DNA of 60,175 nt from Lysobacterales bacterium (lineage in GTDB: Bacteria; Pseudomonadota; Gammaproteobacteria; Xanthomonadales; Rhodanobacteraceae), in assembly GCA_014338185.1 (NCBI GenBank), contig QUBV01000011.1:1-60175 (forward strand). The letters are read 5' to 3'. Of this stretch, positions 50,115 to 59,177 are shown in pieces; within the stretch, counting starts at the first letter, position 1; each line of letters begins with the position of its first letter. The notes below the pieces were generated by a model. That model was not told the origin of the DNA. It ran no database searches and saw only the letters and a list, made by a program, of their open reading frames with translations. The translations under genes were made by a program, and so were the position numbers.

Positions 50115-51257
50115 ATGCACACGATCGGCATCCTCGGTGGCGGTCAGCTTGCGCGCATGCTCGCGCTCGCGGGCGCGCCGCTGGGCCTGCGCTTCGTGGT
50201 GGTCGACAGCGTTGCCGATGCCTGCGCCGGTCAGGTCGCGCCACTGGTCCAGGCCGATTGGCGCGACTTCAATGCGCTGGCCGATTTCGCCCGGCGCATC
50301 GACGTGGCGACCTTCGATTTCGAGAACGTGCCGGCCGACACCGCGCGCTGGTTGAGCGAGCGCACGCGCGTGTTCCCCAATCCGCGTGCGCTGGCCACCT
50401 CGCAGGATCGCCTCGCCGAGAAGACGCTGTTCCAGCGCATCGGACTGGACACGCCTGCGTTCGCCGTGGTGGACAGCTGTGAGGACCTGCACCGCGCGCT
50501 GGAGCAGGTCGGCCTGCCCGCGATCCTCAAGACGCGCCGGCTCGGCTACGACGGCAAGGGCCAGTACCGGCTGCGATCACCGGCCGATGTCGGGCCGGCG
50601 TGGCAGGCCCTGGGCGGCGCGCCTGCGATCCTCGAGGCATTCGTGCCGTTCGAACGCGAGTTGTCGGTGGTGGCCGTGCGCGGCCAGGACGGTGAGCTGC
50701 GCAGCTATCCGCTCACGCGCAACTGGCACGCCGACGGCATCCTGTCGGCGAGTCTTGCGCCCGCACCGGACAGCGACGCGCTCATGCCGCTCGCGCTCGC
50801 GCATGCGCAACGCCTGGCCGAGGAACTGGATTACGTCGGCACCTTCGCGCTGGAGCTGTTTGTGCGCGAGGGGCGCCTGCTTGGCAACGAGATGGCGCCA
50901 CGCGTGCACAACTCCGGGCACTGGACCATCGAAGGCGCCGCCGCCAGCCAGTTCGAGAACCACGTGCGCGCGGTGTGCGGGTTGCCGCTGGGCGACACCC
51001 GCGCGCTGGGCGTGTCGGTCATGCTCAACTGGATCGGCGACCTGCCGCCCGCGCATGCGGTGCTGGCCGAGCCGCGCGCGCATTGGCACGACTACGGCAA
51101 GAGTCCACGAGCGGGCCGCAAGGTCGGCCATGCCACGCTGCGCGCCGACACCGCGCCCGAGATGGTCGAGCGGCTCACGCGCATCGGATGTGCACTCGGT
51201 CGCGAGGCCCAGGTGGCGCCGGTGATCGCGGCGCTGCAGGCGGCGGGCGCGGCCTGA
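50115..51257 (+). CDS. purK: PurK, N5-carboxyaminoimidazole ribonucleotide synthase
   Basis: The 380-residue ATP-grasp enzyme carboxylates AIR with bicarbonate and ATP. It starts MHTIGILGGGQLARMLALAG and shows FDFENVP, ILKTRRLGYDGKGQ, FVPFERELSV, and the metal-binding NEMAPRVHNSGHWT. It supplies N5-CAIR to PurE, the usual bacterial two-step route. Confidence 0.97.
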   Translation: MHTIGILGGGQLARMLALAGAPLGLRFVVVDSVADACAGQVAPLVQADWRDFNALADFARRIDVATFDFENVPADTARWLSERTRVFPNPRALATSQDRLAEKTLFQRIGLDTPAFAVVDSCEDLHRALEQVGLPAILKTRRLGYDGKGQYRLRSPADVGPAWQALGGAPAILEAFVPFERELSVVAVRGQDGELRSYPLTRNWHADGILSASLAPAPDSDALMPLALAHAQRLAEELDYVGTFALELFVREGRLLGNEMAPRVHNSGHWTIEGAAASQFENHVRAVCGLPLGDTRALGVSVMLNWIGDLPPAHAVLAEPRAHWHDYGKSPRAGRKVGHATLRADTAPEMVERLTRIGCALGREAQVAPVIAALQAAGAA

Positions 51258-51263
51258 ACCGGA

Positions 51264-51292
51264 CCCGGCCGCCGCCGGTGGCGGCGGCCGGG
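51264..51292. terminator. GC hairpin between convergent purK and sodB
   Basis: Perfect 13-bp inverted repeat CCCGGCCGCCGCC / GGCGGCGGCCGGG with a GGT loop, 7 bases after purK and 9 before the sodB stop. No T-run follows on either strand, so termination efficiency is uncertain. Confidence 0.5.
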
Positions 51293-51300
51293 CCAAGTCC

Positions 51301-51879
51301 TCACGCAAGCTGGCTGGCGGCGAAGTCCCAGTTGACGAGTTGCCAGAATGCCTCGACGTACTTGGGCCGCGCGTTGCGGTAGTCGATGTAGTAGGCGTGT
51401 TCCCACACGTCGCAGGTGAGCAGCGCACGGTCGGTGCCGGTGAGCGGCGTACCTGCATTGGAGGTGCTGGCCAAGGCAAGGCCGCCGTCGGCGCGCTGTA
51501 CGAGCCAGCCCCAGCCCGAGCCGAACGTGCCGATGCAGGTCTTGCTGAACTCTTCCTTGAACTGCGCAAAGCTGCCGAAGGCCTTGTTGATCGCATCGGC
51601 CAGGCGCCCCGAGGGTTCGCCGCCGCCGCCGGGTTTGAGGCAGTTCCAGTAGAAGCTGTGGTTCCACACCTGGGCCGCGTTGTTGAACATGCCGCCGCTG
51701 GCCTTGCGGATGATGTCTTCGAGCGGCAGCGATTCGAACTCGGTGCCCTTGATCTGGTTGTTGAGGTTGGTGACGTAGGCCTGGTGGTGCTTGCCGTAGT
51801 GGTAATCGATGGTTTCGGCGGAGATGTGCGGTGCGAGCGCGTCGCGCGCCCATGGCAGCGCGGGAAGTTCGATGGCCAT
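51301..51879 (-). CDS. sodB: superoxide dismutase [Fe]
   Basis: A 192-residue Fe-type SOD that removes superoxide in the cytoplasm. Metal ligands are H27, H74, D157 and H161 in [28 protein letters not shown] with Q70 in the first-half position is the Fe-type signature, as opposed to the Mn-type glutamine later in the chain. The ATG has a ribosome-binding site of the AAGGAGT type. It is convergent with purK and divergent from grxD. Confidence 0.95.
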   Translation of the reverse strand: MAIELPALPWARDALAPHISAETIDYHYGKHHQAYVTNLNNQIKGTEFESLPLEDIIRKASGGMFNNAAQVWNHSFYWNCLKPGGGGEPSGRLADAINKAFGSFAQFKEEFSKTCIGTFGSGWGWLVQRADGGLALASTSNAGTPLTGTDRALLTCDVWEHAYYIDYRNARPKYVEAFWQLVNWDFAASQLA

Positions 51880-51910
51880 GCGGGACTCCTTGCGGGGGCT
51901 GGGGCCGGCC

Positions 51911-51940
51911 AGTCTAGGCAGTCGCGGCAGGTCGGATCAA
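51911..51940 (-). promoter_or_regulatory. candidate sodB promoter
   Basis: On the minus strand TTGATC (51935-51940) and TAGACT (51911-51916) are separated by 18 bases, placing a start about 25-30 bases upstream of the sodB ATG. Confidence 0.45.
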
Positions 51941-51956
51941 GCAACAGCGCGGGTGC

Positions 51957-51962
51957 TACAAT
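51957..51962 (+). promoter_or_regulatory. candidate -10 box for grxD operon
   Basis: TACAAT 45 bases upstream of the grxD ATG, the same hexamer as before purE. The -35 is not obvious. Confidence 0.35.
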
Positions 51963-52007
51963 CACGCTTTTGCGCGCATGCGCACACACGCCGGCAACAG
52001 GTCAGCA

Positions 52008-52325
52008 ATGGACGTCATCGAACGCATCACCGACACGCTCGCGCGCCATCCGATCGTGCTGTTCATGAAGGGCACGCCCGAGTTTCCGATGTGCGGCTTC
52101 TCCAGCCGCACGGTGCAGGCACTGGATGCGGTGGGAGCGAAATACCACGCGGTCAACGTGCTGGAGGATCCCGAGGTTCGCGCGAGCCTGCCGCGTCATT
52201 CCAACTGGCCGACGTTCCCCCAGCTGTTCGTGAACGGCGAGTTGATCGGCGGTTGCGACATCACGCTCGATCTGTACCAGTCGGGCGAACTGGCCCGTCT
52301 GGTGCAGGACTCGCTCAAGGACTGA
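52008..52325 (+). CDS. grxD: Grx4-type monothiol glutaredoxin
   Basis: A 105-residue monothiol glutaredoxin that carries and transfers 2Fe-2S clusters. The CGFS active site is at residues 29-32 after KGTPEFPM; WPTFPQLFVNGELIGGCDI is the glutathione-binding part. It is followed one base after its stop by the SDR gene, so the two are cotranscribed, and it is divergent from sodB, a sensible iron/redox neighbourhood. Confidence 0.96.
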   Translation: MDVIERITDTLARHPIVLFMKGTPEFPMCGFSSRTVQALDAVGAKYHAVNVLEDPEVRASLPRHSNWPTFPQLFVNGELIGGCDITLDLYQSGELARLVQDSLKD

Positions 52326-52326
52326 C

Positions 52327-53088
52327 ATGCCGGCGCCGCTACGCCTCGCGCGCGCAGCCCGCACGCCTGCGCCCGGCTGCCTGCGCGACCGTGTGGTTCT
52401 GGTCACCGGCGCGGGTGGCGGCCTCGGCCGCGCCACCGCGCTGGCCGCGGCGCAGGCCGGCGCGAACGTGGTCTTGCTCGGGCGCAAGGTGCGCGTGCTG
52501 GAGCGGCTGTACGACGAACTGGAAGCACACGGCGGGCCTACGCCCGCGATCTACCCGCTCGACCTGGAGGGAGCCACGCCGCGCGACTACGAGGCGCTGG
52601 CCGATACGCTCGCACGTGAGTTCGGCCGCCTCGACGGCATCGCCCATTGCGCGGCGCATTTCAACACGCTGCAGCCGTTTGGCCAGATCGAGCCGCTGGA
52701 GTGGGCGCGCACGCAGCATGTCAACGTCACCGCGCCGCTGTGGCTGACCCAGGCCTGCCTGCCGCTGCTCGAAAAGGCCGCCGACGCGGCAGTGGTGTTC
52801 GTGCTGGATGATCCGCAGCGCATGGGGCGCGCCTATTGGGGCGCCTACGGTGTGGCCAAGCAGGCGCTGGCAACCCTGGTGTCGATCCTGCACGAGGAGA
52901 CCGAGAACTCCTCGCTGCGCGTGCACGCGTTGCTGCCGATGCCGATGCGCACCGCGCTGCGGCGCGCGGCCTGGTACGGCGAAGACACCGCGGCGCTGCC
53001 CGATCCGGGCGAGGCCGCGGCGGCGCTCGCCTGGCTGCTCGGCGCCGAGGGCGCGAGCGCGCGTGGCCAGCTGCTGGACCTGCGCTGA
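52327..53088 (+). CDS. YciK-like short-chain dehydrogenase/reductase
   Basis: A 253-residue SDR. The nucleotide-binding motif TGAGGGLG is at about residues 27-34, the NAG-type motif is replaced by CAAHFN, and the catalytic pair is Y174 and K178 in YGVAK. The usual catalytic serine position reads FVLDD, so the Ser appears absent; this is also a feature of YciK-group proteins, for which no clear substrate is known. It starts 1 base after grxD. Confidence 0.85.
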   Translation: MPAPLRLARAARTPAPGCLRDRVVLVTGAGGGLGRATALAAAQAGANVVLLGRKVRVLERLYDELEAHGGPTPAIYPLDLEGATPRDYEALADTLAREFGRLDGIAHCAAHFNTLQPFGQIEPLEWARTQHVNVTAPLWLTQACLPLLEKAADAAVVFVLDDPQRMGRAYWGAYGVAKQALATLVSILHEETENSSLRVHALLPMPMRTALRRAAWYGEDTAALPDPGEAAAALAWLLGAEGASARGQLLDLR

Positions 53089-53175
53089 CGCGCGAGGCTG
53101 GCGGCACGGCCAGCCGGGATGATGCCGTGCGCATGCGGGTGCAGCCGGCCGCGTCCGGCAGCATGATGTGGGGAT

Positions 53176-53220
53176 CGGGTCGGTGGTGAGTGGGTCGGTG
53201 GCGAGCGGGTCGGTACACGG
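53176..53220 (+). repeat. three tandem 15-bp units upstream of marC
   Basis: CGGGTCGGTGGTGAG, TGGGTCGGTGGCGAG and CGGGTCGGTACACGG follow each other without spacer, ending 9 bases before the marC ATG; the last unit is degenerate and includes part of the ribosome-binding site. Confidence 0.75.
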
Positions 53221-53229
53221 GAGCCGGGC

Positions 53230-53841
53230 ATGGAAAGTTCGATGAGTACGGTGTCGGCCGGGATCCTGCTGTTCCTCATCATGGATCCGCTGGGCAACAT
53301 CCCGCTGTTCCTGTCGCTGCTGGGCAACGTGGCACCGGAGCGGCGTCGCCTCGTGCTCGCGCGTGAGCTGCTCATCGCGCTGGGCGTGCTGTTTGCGTTC
53401 CTGTTCGGCGGTGAATACCTGCTGCGTCTGCTGCAGCTCAAGCAGGAGTCGGTGGGCATAGCCGGCGGCATCGTGCTGTTCCTGATCGGGGTGCGCATGA
53501 TCTTCCCACCCAGCCGCGGCGGCATCTTCGGTGATGTGCAGGGCGAGCCGTTCATCGTGCCGATGGCGATTCCCGGGGTGGCCGGGCCGTCGGCGATGGC
53601 CGCGGTGATGTTGCTGGCCAACAGCCAGCCGGGTCGTACCGCGGCCTGGAGCGCGGCGCTGTTCCTGGCCTGGCTCGCCACCGCGGTGATCCTGATGTCG
53701 GCCACCTATCTGTTCCGCTGGCTCGGCCACAGCGTGCTCACCGCACTGGAGCGGCTCATGGGCATGCTGCTGGTGGCGCTGTCCGTGCAGATGTTCCTCG
53801 ATGGCGTGGTCGCCTATGTGCGCATGGCTGCCCCGGCATGA
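53230..53841 (+). CDS. MarC family (UPF0056) membrane protein
   Basis: A 203-residue protein with six predicted membrane helices. MDPLGNIPLFLSLLGN near the start and VPMAIPGVAGPSAMAAVMLL in the middle are the two conserved MarC/NAAT-family motifs, arranged as inverted halves. Despite the name, MarC is not shown to give antibiotic resistance; some relatives move neutral amino acids. A second in-frame ATG four codons on is possible. Confidence 0.92.
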   Translation: MESSMSTVSAGILLFLIMDPLGNIPLFLSLLGNVAPERRRLVLARELLIALGVLFAFLFGGEYLLRLLQLKQESVGIAGGIVLFLIGVRMIFPPSRGGIFGDVQGEPFIVPMAIPGVAGPSAMAAVMLLANSQPGRTAAWSAALFLAWLATAVILMSATYLFRWLGHSVLTALERLMGMLLVALSVQMFLDGVVAYVRMAAPA

Positions 53842-54173
53842 AGCGACATTGCGGTTCCGCCCGGTGGCGGCATCGCCGCGATCGTGCGCCATCGTTGGCA
53901 AGTGCTTGTTTTGGTTCCGATGTGGCGCCGGGCGCCCGGATTTTGCTCGTCGCGCCAGGGTGGGGTGGGATGCGCGCACTGGCGCAGGATGGGCAAGGCC
54001 GTTATAACTCGACGTTGGAACGCTGTTAAACTGTCGTTAGCACTGCCGACGACGGGTCCGGTTTCAGGGTCGCGGCAGGCAATGAATTGCCGAGGTCTTC
54101 CATGCATGGCGGCGCACCACGAGGGCGCGGCCGCAGTGCGGGTTTTTTCGTTTGTCACTTTGGGGGTAACACC
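53842..54173 (+). promoter_or_regulatory. 332-base leader of the second TonB receptor
   Basis: No gene is visible. A CCGGGCGCCCGG palindrome followed by ATTTT at 53928-53944 may end marC transcription. A less GC-rich segment with TTATAA (54002-54007) and TTAAAC near 54026 is the likely promoter. Downstream are the small inverted repeat GGCAATGAATTGCC and the terminator-like hairpin listed separately. Confidence 0.45.
54131..54148 (+). terminator. terminator-like hairpin in receptor leader
   Basis: CCGC-AGT-GCGG followed by GTTTTTT, ending 25 bases before the receptor ATG. The 3' arm GTGCGG could instead pair with GCGCAC at 54112-54117, so two exclusive foldings exist. Confidence 0.4.
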
Positions 54174-57100
54174 ATGAAATCGCAATTCCGCGTGCGGCTG
54201 CTGCCGCTGCTGATCGGTTCGCTGCTGGCCGTGTCCACCGCCTATGCGCAGCAGACCTCATCTGCGTTGAGCGGCCGCGTGGTCGATTCCGCCGGCAACC
54301 CGGTGGCCGGTGCGACCGTCGAGATCATCCATGTGCCCTCGGGGACCTCGCGCACCGTCATGACCGATGCCAATGGCCGCTACACCGCGCAGGGCCTGCG
54401 CGTGGGCGGCCCGTTCGAGGTCAAGGCCTCGGGCGGACAGGGTGAGGCGGCGGACCAGAAGGACATCTACCTCAGACTGGCCGAGGAATCGACCCTCAAC
54501 CTCATTGTCGGCGCGGGTGCGACGCAGGAACTGGAGAGCATCGTGGTGCGCGGCATCGCGCCGGGCTCGACTTTCCAGTCCGACAACAAGGGCGTGAGCA
54601 CCAACCTGTCGCAGCGTGCGCTGCAGGCCCTGCCGCAGCCCGACCGCTCGATCCAGAACGTTGTGCGCGCCGACCCGCGCATCGTGGTCACCGATCGTGA
54701 TCGCGGCGCGTTCTCGGCGATGGGCCAGAACTTCCGCTACAACGCGATCACGGTCGACACCGTCAATGCGGGCGACCCGTTCGGCCTCAACGACAACGGC
54801 CTGCCGACCAAGGGCTCGCCGATCTCGCCCGACGCGATCGAGGAATACAACATCTCGACCGCGAACTACGACGTGAGCACGCGCCGCGGCGCCGGCGCGG
54901 TGGTCAATGCCGTCACCAAGAGCGGCACCAACGAGTTCCACGGCTCGGCCTACTACTCCTACACCAATGCCGATGACCTCACCGGTGAGAACGAGGCCGG
55001 CAACAAGTGGACCGGCTGGACCAGTAAGTACACCGCGGGTGCGACGCTGGGTGGTCCGATCATCAAGGACACGCTGTTCTTCTTCCTGTCCTACGAGGAG
55101 AGCAAGAACAAGGCGCCCGGATCGGTATGGGGTCCGGAAGGCTCGGGCGCAACCAATACCGTGCGTGGTCTGACCCAGCAGCAGGTCGACGAGATCACGA
55201 GCATCGCCGCCGGTTACGGCATCGACGCGGGCGGCACCCAGGCTTCCAACGTTGACCTCGAGAGCAAGCGGGCGCTGGCCAAGATCGACTGGAACATCAA
55301 CGACGCACATCGCCTGAGCTTCCGCGCCAGCCGCACCCAGGAAGACGAACCGATCATCGTGCAGGGTTCGTCGACACGCCTCAACCTGTCGAGCAACTGG
55401 TACCTGTTCGACAAGACCAACACCTCGTTCGCGCTCAGCCTGTATGACGACTGGTCGAGCACGTTCTCGACCGAGGCCTCGATCGGCTACAACAAGTTCG
55501 ACCAGGTGCGCGGCCCGCTCAATGGCCAGGCCGCGCCGGAAATCATCGTGCGCACGACCGGTACCGATTCCGGCACCAGCGTGGTGCTCGGCAGCGAGTA
55601 CTCGAGCCAGGCCAACGTGCTCGGGGTGAAGACCTGGAACGCCTATTTCGCCGGCAACTGGTTCCTTGGCGACCACACGGTCAAGGCCGGCCTCGACTAC
55701 CAGCGCGACAGCTATTACAACCTGTTCCTGCAGCGCTATTTCGGCCAGTACGAGTTCAACTCGATCGAGGACTTTGCCAGCGGCACCTATCGTCGCTACC
55801 GCCTCGCCGATCCGGCTCCGGGCTACACGCTCAACAACGTCGCGGCCGTGTACGACATGAAGCAGTACGGCCTGTTCCTGCAGGACACCTGGCAGGCCAC
55901 CGATCGCCTGTCACTCATGTTCGGCCTGCGCTACGACATCCCGCACCTGACGCCGGCGCCGACGTTCAATCCCTGCGTCGCCGCGGAGCCCGGCACCACC
56001 GGCAACTTCGGCGTGTGCGGCCTGCAGGCATCGACCAGCAATCCCAATGCGGCGGTGGGTGGCTACGGCCTCAAGAACACCGATCGCATCAACGGTGGCG
56101 TGCTGCAGCCGCGCGTGTCGTTCAACTACGAGTTCGACACCGAGCGCTTGACCCAGCTGCGTGGTGGCATCGGCGTGTTCATTTCCAACACGCCGGGCGT
56201 GTGGATGGCCAATCCCTACTCCAACAATGGCGTGGCGGTCGCGCAATACGACGTCAACCGCCTGCGCACACCGACGGATCCCGCGTTCAGCGCCGACCCC
56301 AACAACCAGAACATCCCGGGCGGCGCCCTGACCACACCGGGCCTGGGGCGTTCGCAGATGGGTGTCGATCTCGTCGACAAGCACTTCCAGTTGCCGACCG
56401 TCACCAAGATCACGCTGGGCTTTGATCGTGAGCTGCCGTGGTGGGGCCTGATCGGTACCGCCGAGTACCAGCGTCTCAACGTGATCAAGGCCGTGCAGTA
56501 CCAGAATCTCAACCTGGGCGCGCCCACGGGCCTGCTCCCCGATGGACGCTACAGCTACGCCATGGATCCGTATGCGGCACCGGGCAGCAGCAACCGGTCG
56601 CGTTACAACGCCAACCCCTCGTTCGGCAACCTCATCTACCTGACCAACACCAACAAGGGTGAGTCTGAGGCCCTCACGCTGTCGATCAAGAAGCCGTTCT
56701 CGGACAACTGGTTCGGCATGCTCGGCTTCACCGCGAGCCGCGCCACCGAAGTCAACCCCGGCACCTCGAGCGTGGCGTTTTCGAGCTACCAGAACCGTAC
56801 GTTCGTGAACCCCAACGACGCCGAAGTGTCGACTTCGAACTATTCGGTGCCGCGTCGCGTGATCGCGTCGCTGAGCTGGCAGCACAAGTTCTTCGGTGAC
56901 TACACCACCCAGATCAGCACGTTCTTCGATGGCCACTCGGGCACGCCCTACAGCTGGGTGTTCGGCAATGACATGAACGGCGACAGCTTGGGCGGCCGCG
57001 ACCTCGCCTACATCCCGCGCGGGCTCGATGACGTGATGTTCACCGGCAACTCCACCGCCGAGCAGCGCCAGGAGTTCATCGACTACATCAACAACGACAA

Positions 57101-57479
57101 CTACCTGAGTCAGTACAAGGGCCGCGTGTTCAAACGCAACGGTGCGCGTGCGCCGTGGATCAACCAGATCGACCTGACCTTCCGCCAGGAGATCCCGGGC
57201 CTGTTCCCGGCAGGTGCCAAGGGTGAGCTGCGCTTTGACATCTTCAATCTTGGCAACCTCATCAACGACAAGTGGGGCGTGGAGCGGCGCGCGTCGTTCC
57301 CGCTCACGCGCAACCTTGCCAACTTCGCGGGTGTCGATCCGGCCACCGGTCGCTACATCTACAACATCGACCAGCAGCTCAGCGGCGGGCACTATGCGCC
57401 CAACGCACTGCCCGTCAATGAGTCGCTCAATCCGTCGCAGCGCTGGTCGATCCTGGTGACCGTGCGTTACACCTTCTGA
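54174..57479 (+). CDS. Oar-like TonB-dependent receptor, second locus
   Basis: A 1101-residue outer-membrane receptor. It has a signal peptide (KSQFRVRLLPLLIGSLLAV ending at TAYAQ), a CarboxypepD_reg domain at about 30-115 (LSGRVVDSAGNPVAGATVEI), a plug at about 130-270 and a large barrel ending ILVTVRYTF. The plug ends with DVSTRRGAGAVVNAVTKSGT. It differs clearly from the receptor at 32-35 kb in sequence but has the same architecture. The ATG follows GGGGGT at 8 bases. Substrate unknown. A strong terminator follows and a long leader precedes, suggesting a separately regulated single gene. Confidence 0.94.
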   Translation: MKSQFRVRLLPLLIGSLLAVSTAYAQQTSSALSGRVVDSAGNPVAGATVEIIHVPSGTSRTVMTDANGRYTAQGLRVGGPFEVKASGGQGEAADQKDIYLRLAEESTLNLIVGAGATQELESIVVRGIAPGSTFQSDNKGVSTNLSQRALQALPQPDRSIQNVVRADPRIVVTDRDRGAFSAMGQNFRYNAITVDTVNAGDPFGLNDNGLPTKGSPISPDAIEEYNISTANYDVSTRRGAGAVVNAVTKSGTNEFHGSAYYSYTNADDLTGENEAGNKWTGWTSKYTAGATLGGPIIKDTLFFFLSYEESKNKAPGSVWGPEGSGATNTVRGLTQQQVDEITSIAAGYGIDAGGTQASNVDLESKRALAKIDWNINDAHRLSFRASRTQEDEPIIVQGSSTRLNLSSNWYLFDKTNTSFALSLYDDWSSTFSTEASIGYNKFDQVRGPLNGQAAPEIIVRTTGTDSGTSVVLGSEYSSQANVLGVKTWNAYFAGNWFLGDHTVKAGLDYQRDSYYNLFLQRYFGQYEFNSIEDFASGTYRRYRLADPAPGYTLNNVAAVYDMKQYGLFLQDTWQATDRLSLMFGLRYDIPHLTPAPTFNPCVAAEPGTTGNFGVCGLQASTSNPNAAVGGYGLKNTDRINGGVLQPRVSFNYEFDTERLTQLRGGIGVFISNTPGVWMANPYSNNGVAVAQYDVNRLRTPTDPAFSADPNNQNIPGGALTTPGLGRSQMGVDLVDKHFQLPTVTKITLGFDRELPWWGLIGTAEYQRLNVIKAVQYQNLNLGAPTGLLPDGRYSYAMDPYAAPGSSNRSRYNANPSFGNLIYLTNTNKGESEALTLSIKKPFSDNWFGMLGFTASRATEVNPGTSSVAFSSYQNRTFVNPNDAEVSTSNYSVPRRVIASLSWQHKFFGDYTTQISTFFDGHSGTPYSWVFGNDMNGDSLGGRDLAYIPRGLDDVMFTGNSTAEQRQEFIDYINNDNYLSQYKGRVFKRNGARAPWINQIDLTFRQEIPGLFPAGAKGELRFDIFNLGNLINDKWGVERRASFPLTRNLANFAGVDPATGRYIYNIDQQLSGGHYAPNALPVNESLNPSQRWSILVTVRYTF

Positions 57480-57498
57480 AAGCGACGCCATGGACCAG

Positions 57499-57534
57499 GC
57501 AAACGGCCGGCCCGGTGCCGGCCGTTTGCTTTTT
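57499..57534 (+). terminator. intrinsic terminator of second TonB receptor
   Basis: Perfect 13-bp stem GCAAACGGCCGGC / GCCGGCCGTTTGC with a five-base loop, followed by TTTTT, 20 bases after the stop codon. Confidence 0.93.
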
Positions 57535-57620
57535 CGCGACAATGTGCAGTCGACCGCGACAACCCGGTCGGGCGCCGCCACGGTCCACGTGGCGGCGCGC
57601 AGCTTCATCGAGGTACATCC

Positions 57621-59006
57621 ATGCAAGATTCAACTCGCGCACCCACGGTCAGCGCACGCATCACGCCCGCAGCCGGACTCGACATCCTGTCGCGGCAAGA
57701 GGTCGCGCGCCTGCGTGACGCCGGCGCCGGCGGCCTGCATGTGCTGCTGCGCCGCTGCGCACTGGCGGTGCTCACCCAGGGCAGTGCGAGCGACGATGCG
57801 CGCGCGATGCTGGAGCGGTTTCCGGACTTCGACATCCAGCTGCTGCAGCAGGACCGTGGCGTCAAGCTGGAGCTGACCCACGCGCCCGCCGAAGCGTTCG
57901 TCGACGGGCGCATCATCACCGGCGTCAACGAGCTGTTGTTCGCGGTGGTGCGTGACATCTTGTATGTGGCCACGCAGATCGACGCCGGTGCGTTCGATCT
58001 CGCCGATCCGCCCGGCATCACCCATGCGGTGTTCGACATCCTGCGCAACGCACGCGTGCTGCGCGCCAACGTCGACCCCAACCTCGTGGTGTGCTGGGGC
58101 GGCCATTCGATCAGCCGCGAGGAATACGACTACACCAAGAAGGTCGGCTACGAGCTGGGCCTGCGCTCATTGGACATCTGCACCGGGTGCGGCCCGGGCG
58201 CGATGAAGGGGCCGATGAAGGGCGCCACCATCGCCCATGCCAAGCAGCGCCGCCGCCACAATCGCTACATCGGCATCACCGAGCCGGGCATCATCGCGGC
58301 CGAGTCGCCCAACCCGATCGTCAACAACCTCATCATCATGCCCGACATCGAGAAGCGGCTGGAGGCGTTCGTGCGCCTCGGGCACGCGATCATCGTGTTT
58401 CCGGGTGGCGTGGGCACCGCCGAGGAAATCCTCTACCTGCTCGGCATCCTCATGCACCCGGCCAATGCGGATCTGCCGTTCCCGCTGGTGTTCACCGGTC
58501 CGCGCGAGTCGGCAGCCTACTTCGAGCAGATCGATCGCTTCCTGCGGCTGGCGCTGGGCGAGGCGGCCGCGCGCCACTATTCGATCGTGGTCGATGACCC
58601 GCGCGAGGTTGCCCACCTCGTGCGCAAGGGCATCGAGCGCGTGCGCAGCTTCCGGCTCGACAACCAGGATGCATTCTTCTTCAACTGGGCGCTGCACGTG
58701 GAAGGCGAGTTCCAGACCCCATTCCGCCCCACCCACGCCGCCATGGCCGCGCTCAACCTGCACCGCGAACAGGAGCCGCACCGGCTCGCCGCCGACCTGC
58801 GGCGCGCGTTCTCGGGCATCGTCGCCGGCAACGTCAAGGAAGAAGGCGTGCGCGCGATCGAGCAGCATGGCCCGTTCGCGATCCACGGCGATCGCGACAT
58901 CATGCAGGCGCTCGACGCGATGCTCGCAAGCTTCGTCGAGCAGGATCGCATGAAACTGCCCGGTGGCAGCCGCTACGTGCCCTGCTATCGCGTCGAGGCC
59001 GGCTGA
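57621..59006 (+). CDS. ppnN: PpnN (YgdH), pyrimidine/purine nucleotide 5'-monophosphate nucleosidase
   Basis: A 461-residue LOG-family enzyme that hydrolyses nucleoside monophosphates to base and ribose 5-phosphate; in E. coli it is a (p)ppGpp target. The LOG signature PGGVGTAEE is at about residues 261-269, with CTGCGPGAMKGPMKGA upstream as the second half. The N-terminal (DUF4478) and C-terminal (DUF3412) extensions give the full PpnN length. The ATG is the first in a short AT-richer stretch after the receptor terminator. Confidence 0.95.
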   Translation: MQDSTRAPTVSARITPAAGLDILSRQEVARLRDAGAGGLHVLLRRCALAVLTQGSASDDARAMLERFPDFDIQLLQQDRGVKLELTHAPAEAFVDGRIITGVNELLFAVVRDILYVATQIDAGAFDLADPPGITHAVFDILRNARVLRANVDPNLVVCWGGHSISREEYDYTKKVGYELGLRSLDICTGCGPGAMKGPMKGATIAHAKQRRRHNRYIGITEPGIIAAESPNPIVNNLIIMPDIEKRLEAFVRLGHAIIVFPGGVGTAEEILYLLGILMHPANADLPFPLVFTGPRESAAYFEQIDRFLRLALGEAAARHYSIVVDDPREVAHLVRKGIERVRSFRLDNQDAFFFNWALHVEGEFQTPFRPTHAAMAALNLHREQEPHRLAADLRRAFSGIVAGNVKEEGVRAIEQHGPFAIHGDRDIMQALDAMLASFVEQDRMKLPGGSRYVPCYRVEAG

Positions 59007-59080
59007 ACGGATGCACGTCGCGGCAGGGAAGCGGCATCGGCGCTCCGCCCCGCGCGCGGCGTGGCTTGCGCGCGCGCCAG

Positions 59081-59115
59081 AAAAAGCAAAGGCCAGCACT
59101 GCTGTGCTGGCCTTT
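59081..59115 (-). terminator. terminator of the tRNA-Asn gene
   Basis: A 12-bp perfect stem AAAGGCCAGCAC / GTGCTGGCCTTT with a TGCT loop. On the minus strand it is followed by GCTTTTT and lies 7 bases beyond the tRNA 3' CCA. It may also stop ppnN transcripts from the other side. Confidence 0.85.
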
Positions 59116-59121
59116 CCCAGG

Positions 59122-59168
59122 TGGCGCCCGAAGTTGGACTCGAACCAACGACCCCCTGATTAACAGTC
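59122..59168 (-). tRNA. 3' part of tRNA-Asn (GUU), attachment-site core
   Basis: Minus strand: anticodon loop CTGTTAA with anticodon GUU (59164-59162), stem TCAGG, variable loop, T-arm GTTGG-TTCGAGT-CCAAC, acceptor strand TTCGGGC, discriminator G and encoded CCA. The 5' half (acceptor 5' strand, D-arm, 5' anticodon stem) is missing: beyond 59168 the pairing partner CCTGA is not found and AT-rich sequence begins. It is not a functional tRNA; it is the 3' segment left at the chromosome/element junction by site-specific integration. Confidence 0.85.
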
Positions 59169-59177
59169 TGCAAGGAA

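Noticed and set aside
53882-54060. Known riboswitch class in the receptor leader
   Set aside because: No recognisable cobalamin, TPP or other conserved core sequence is present.
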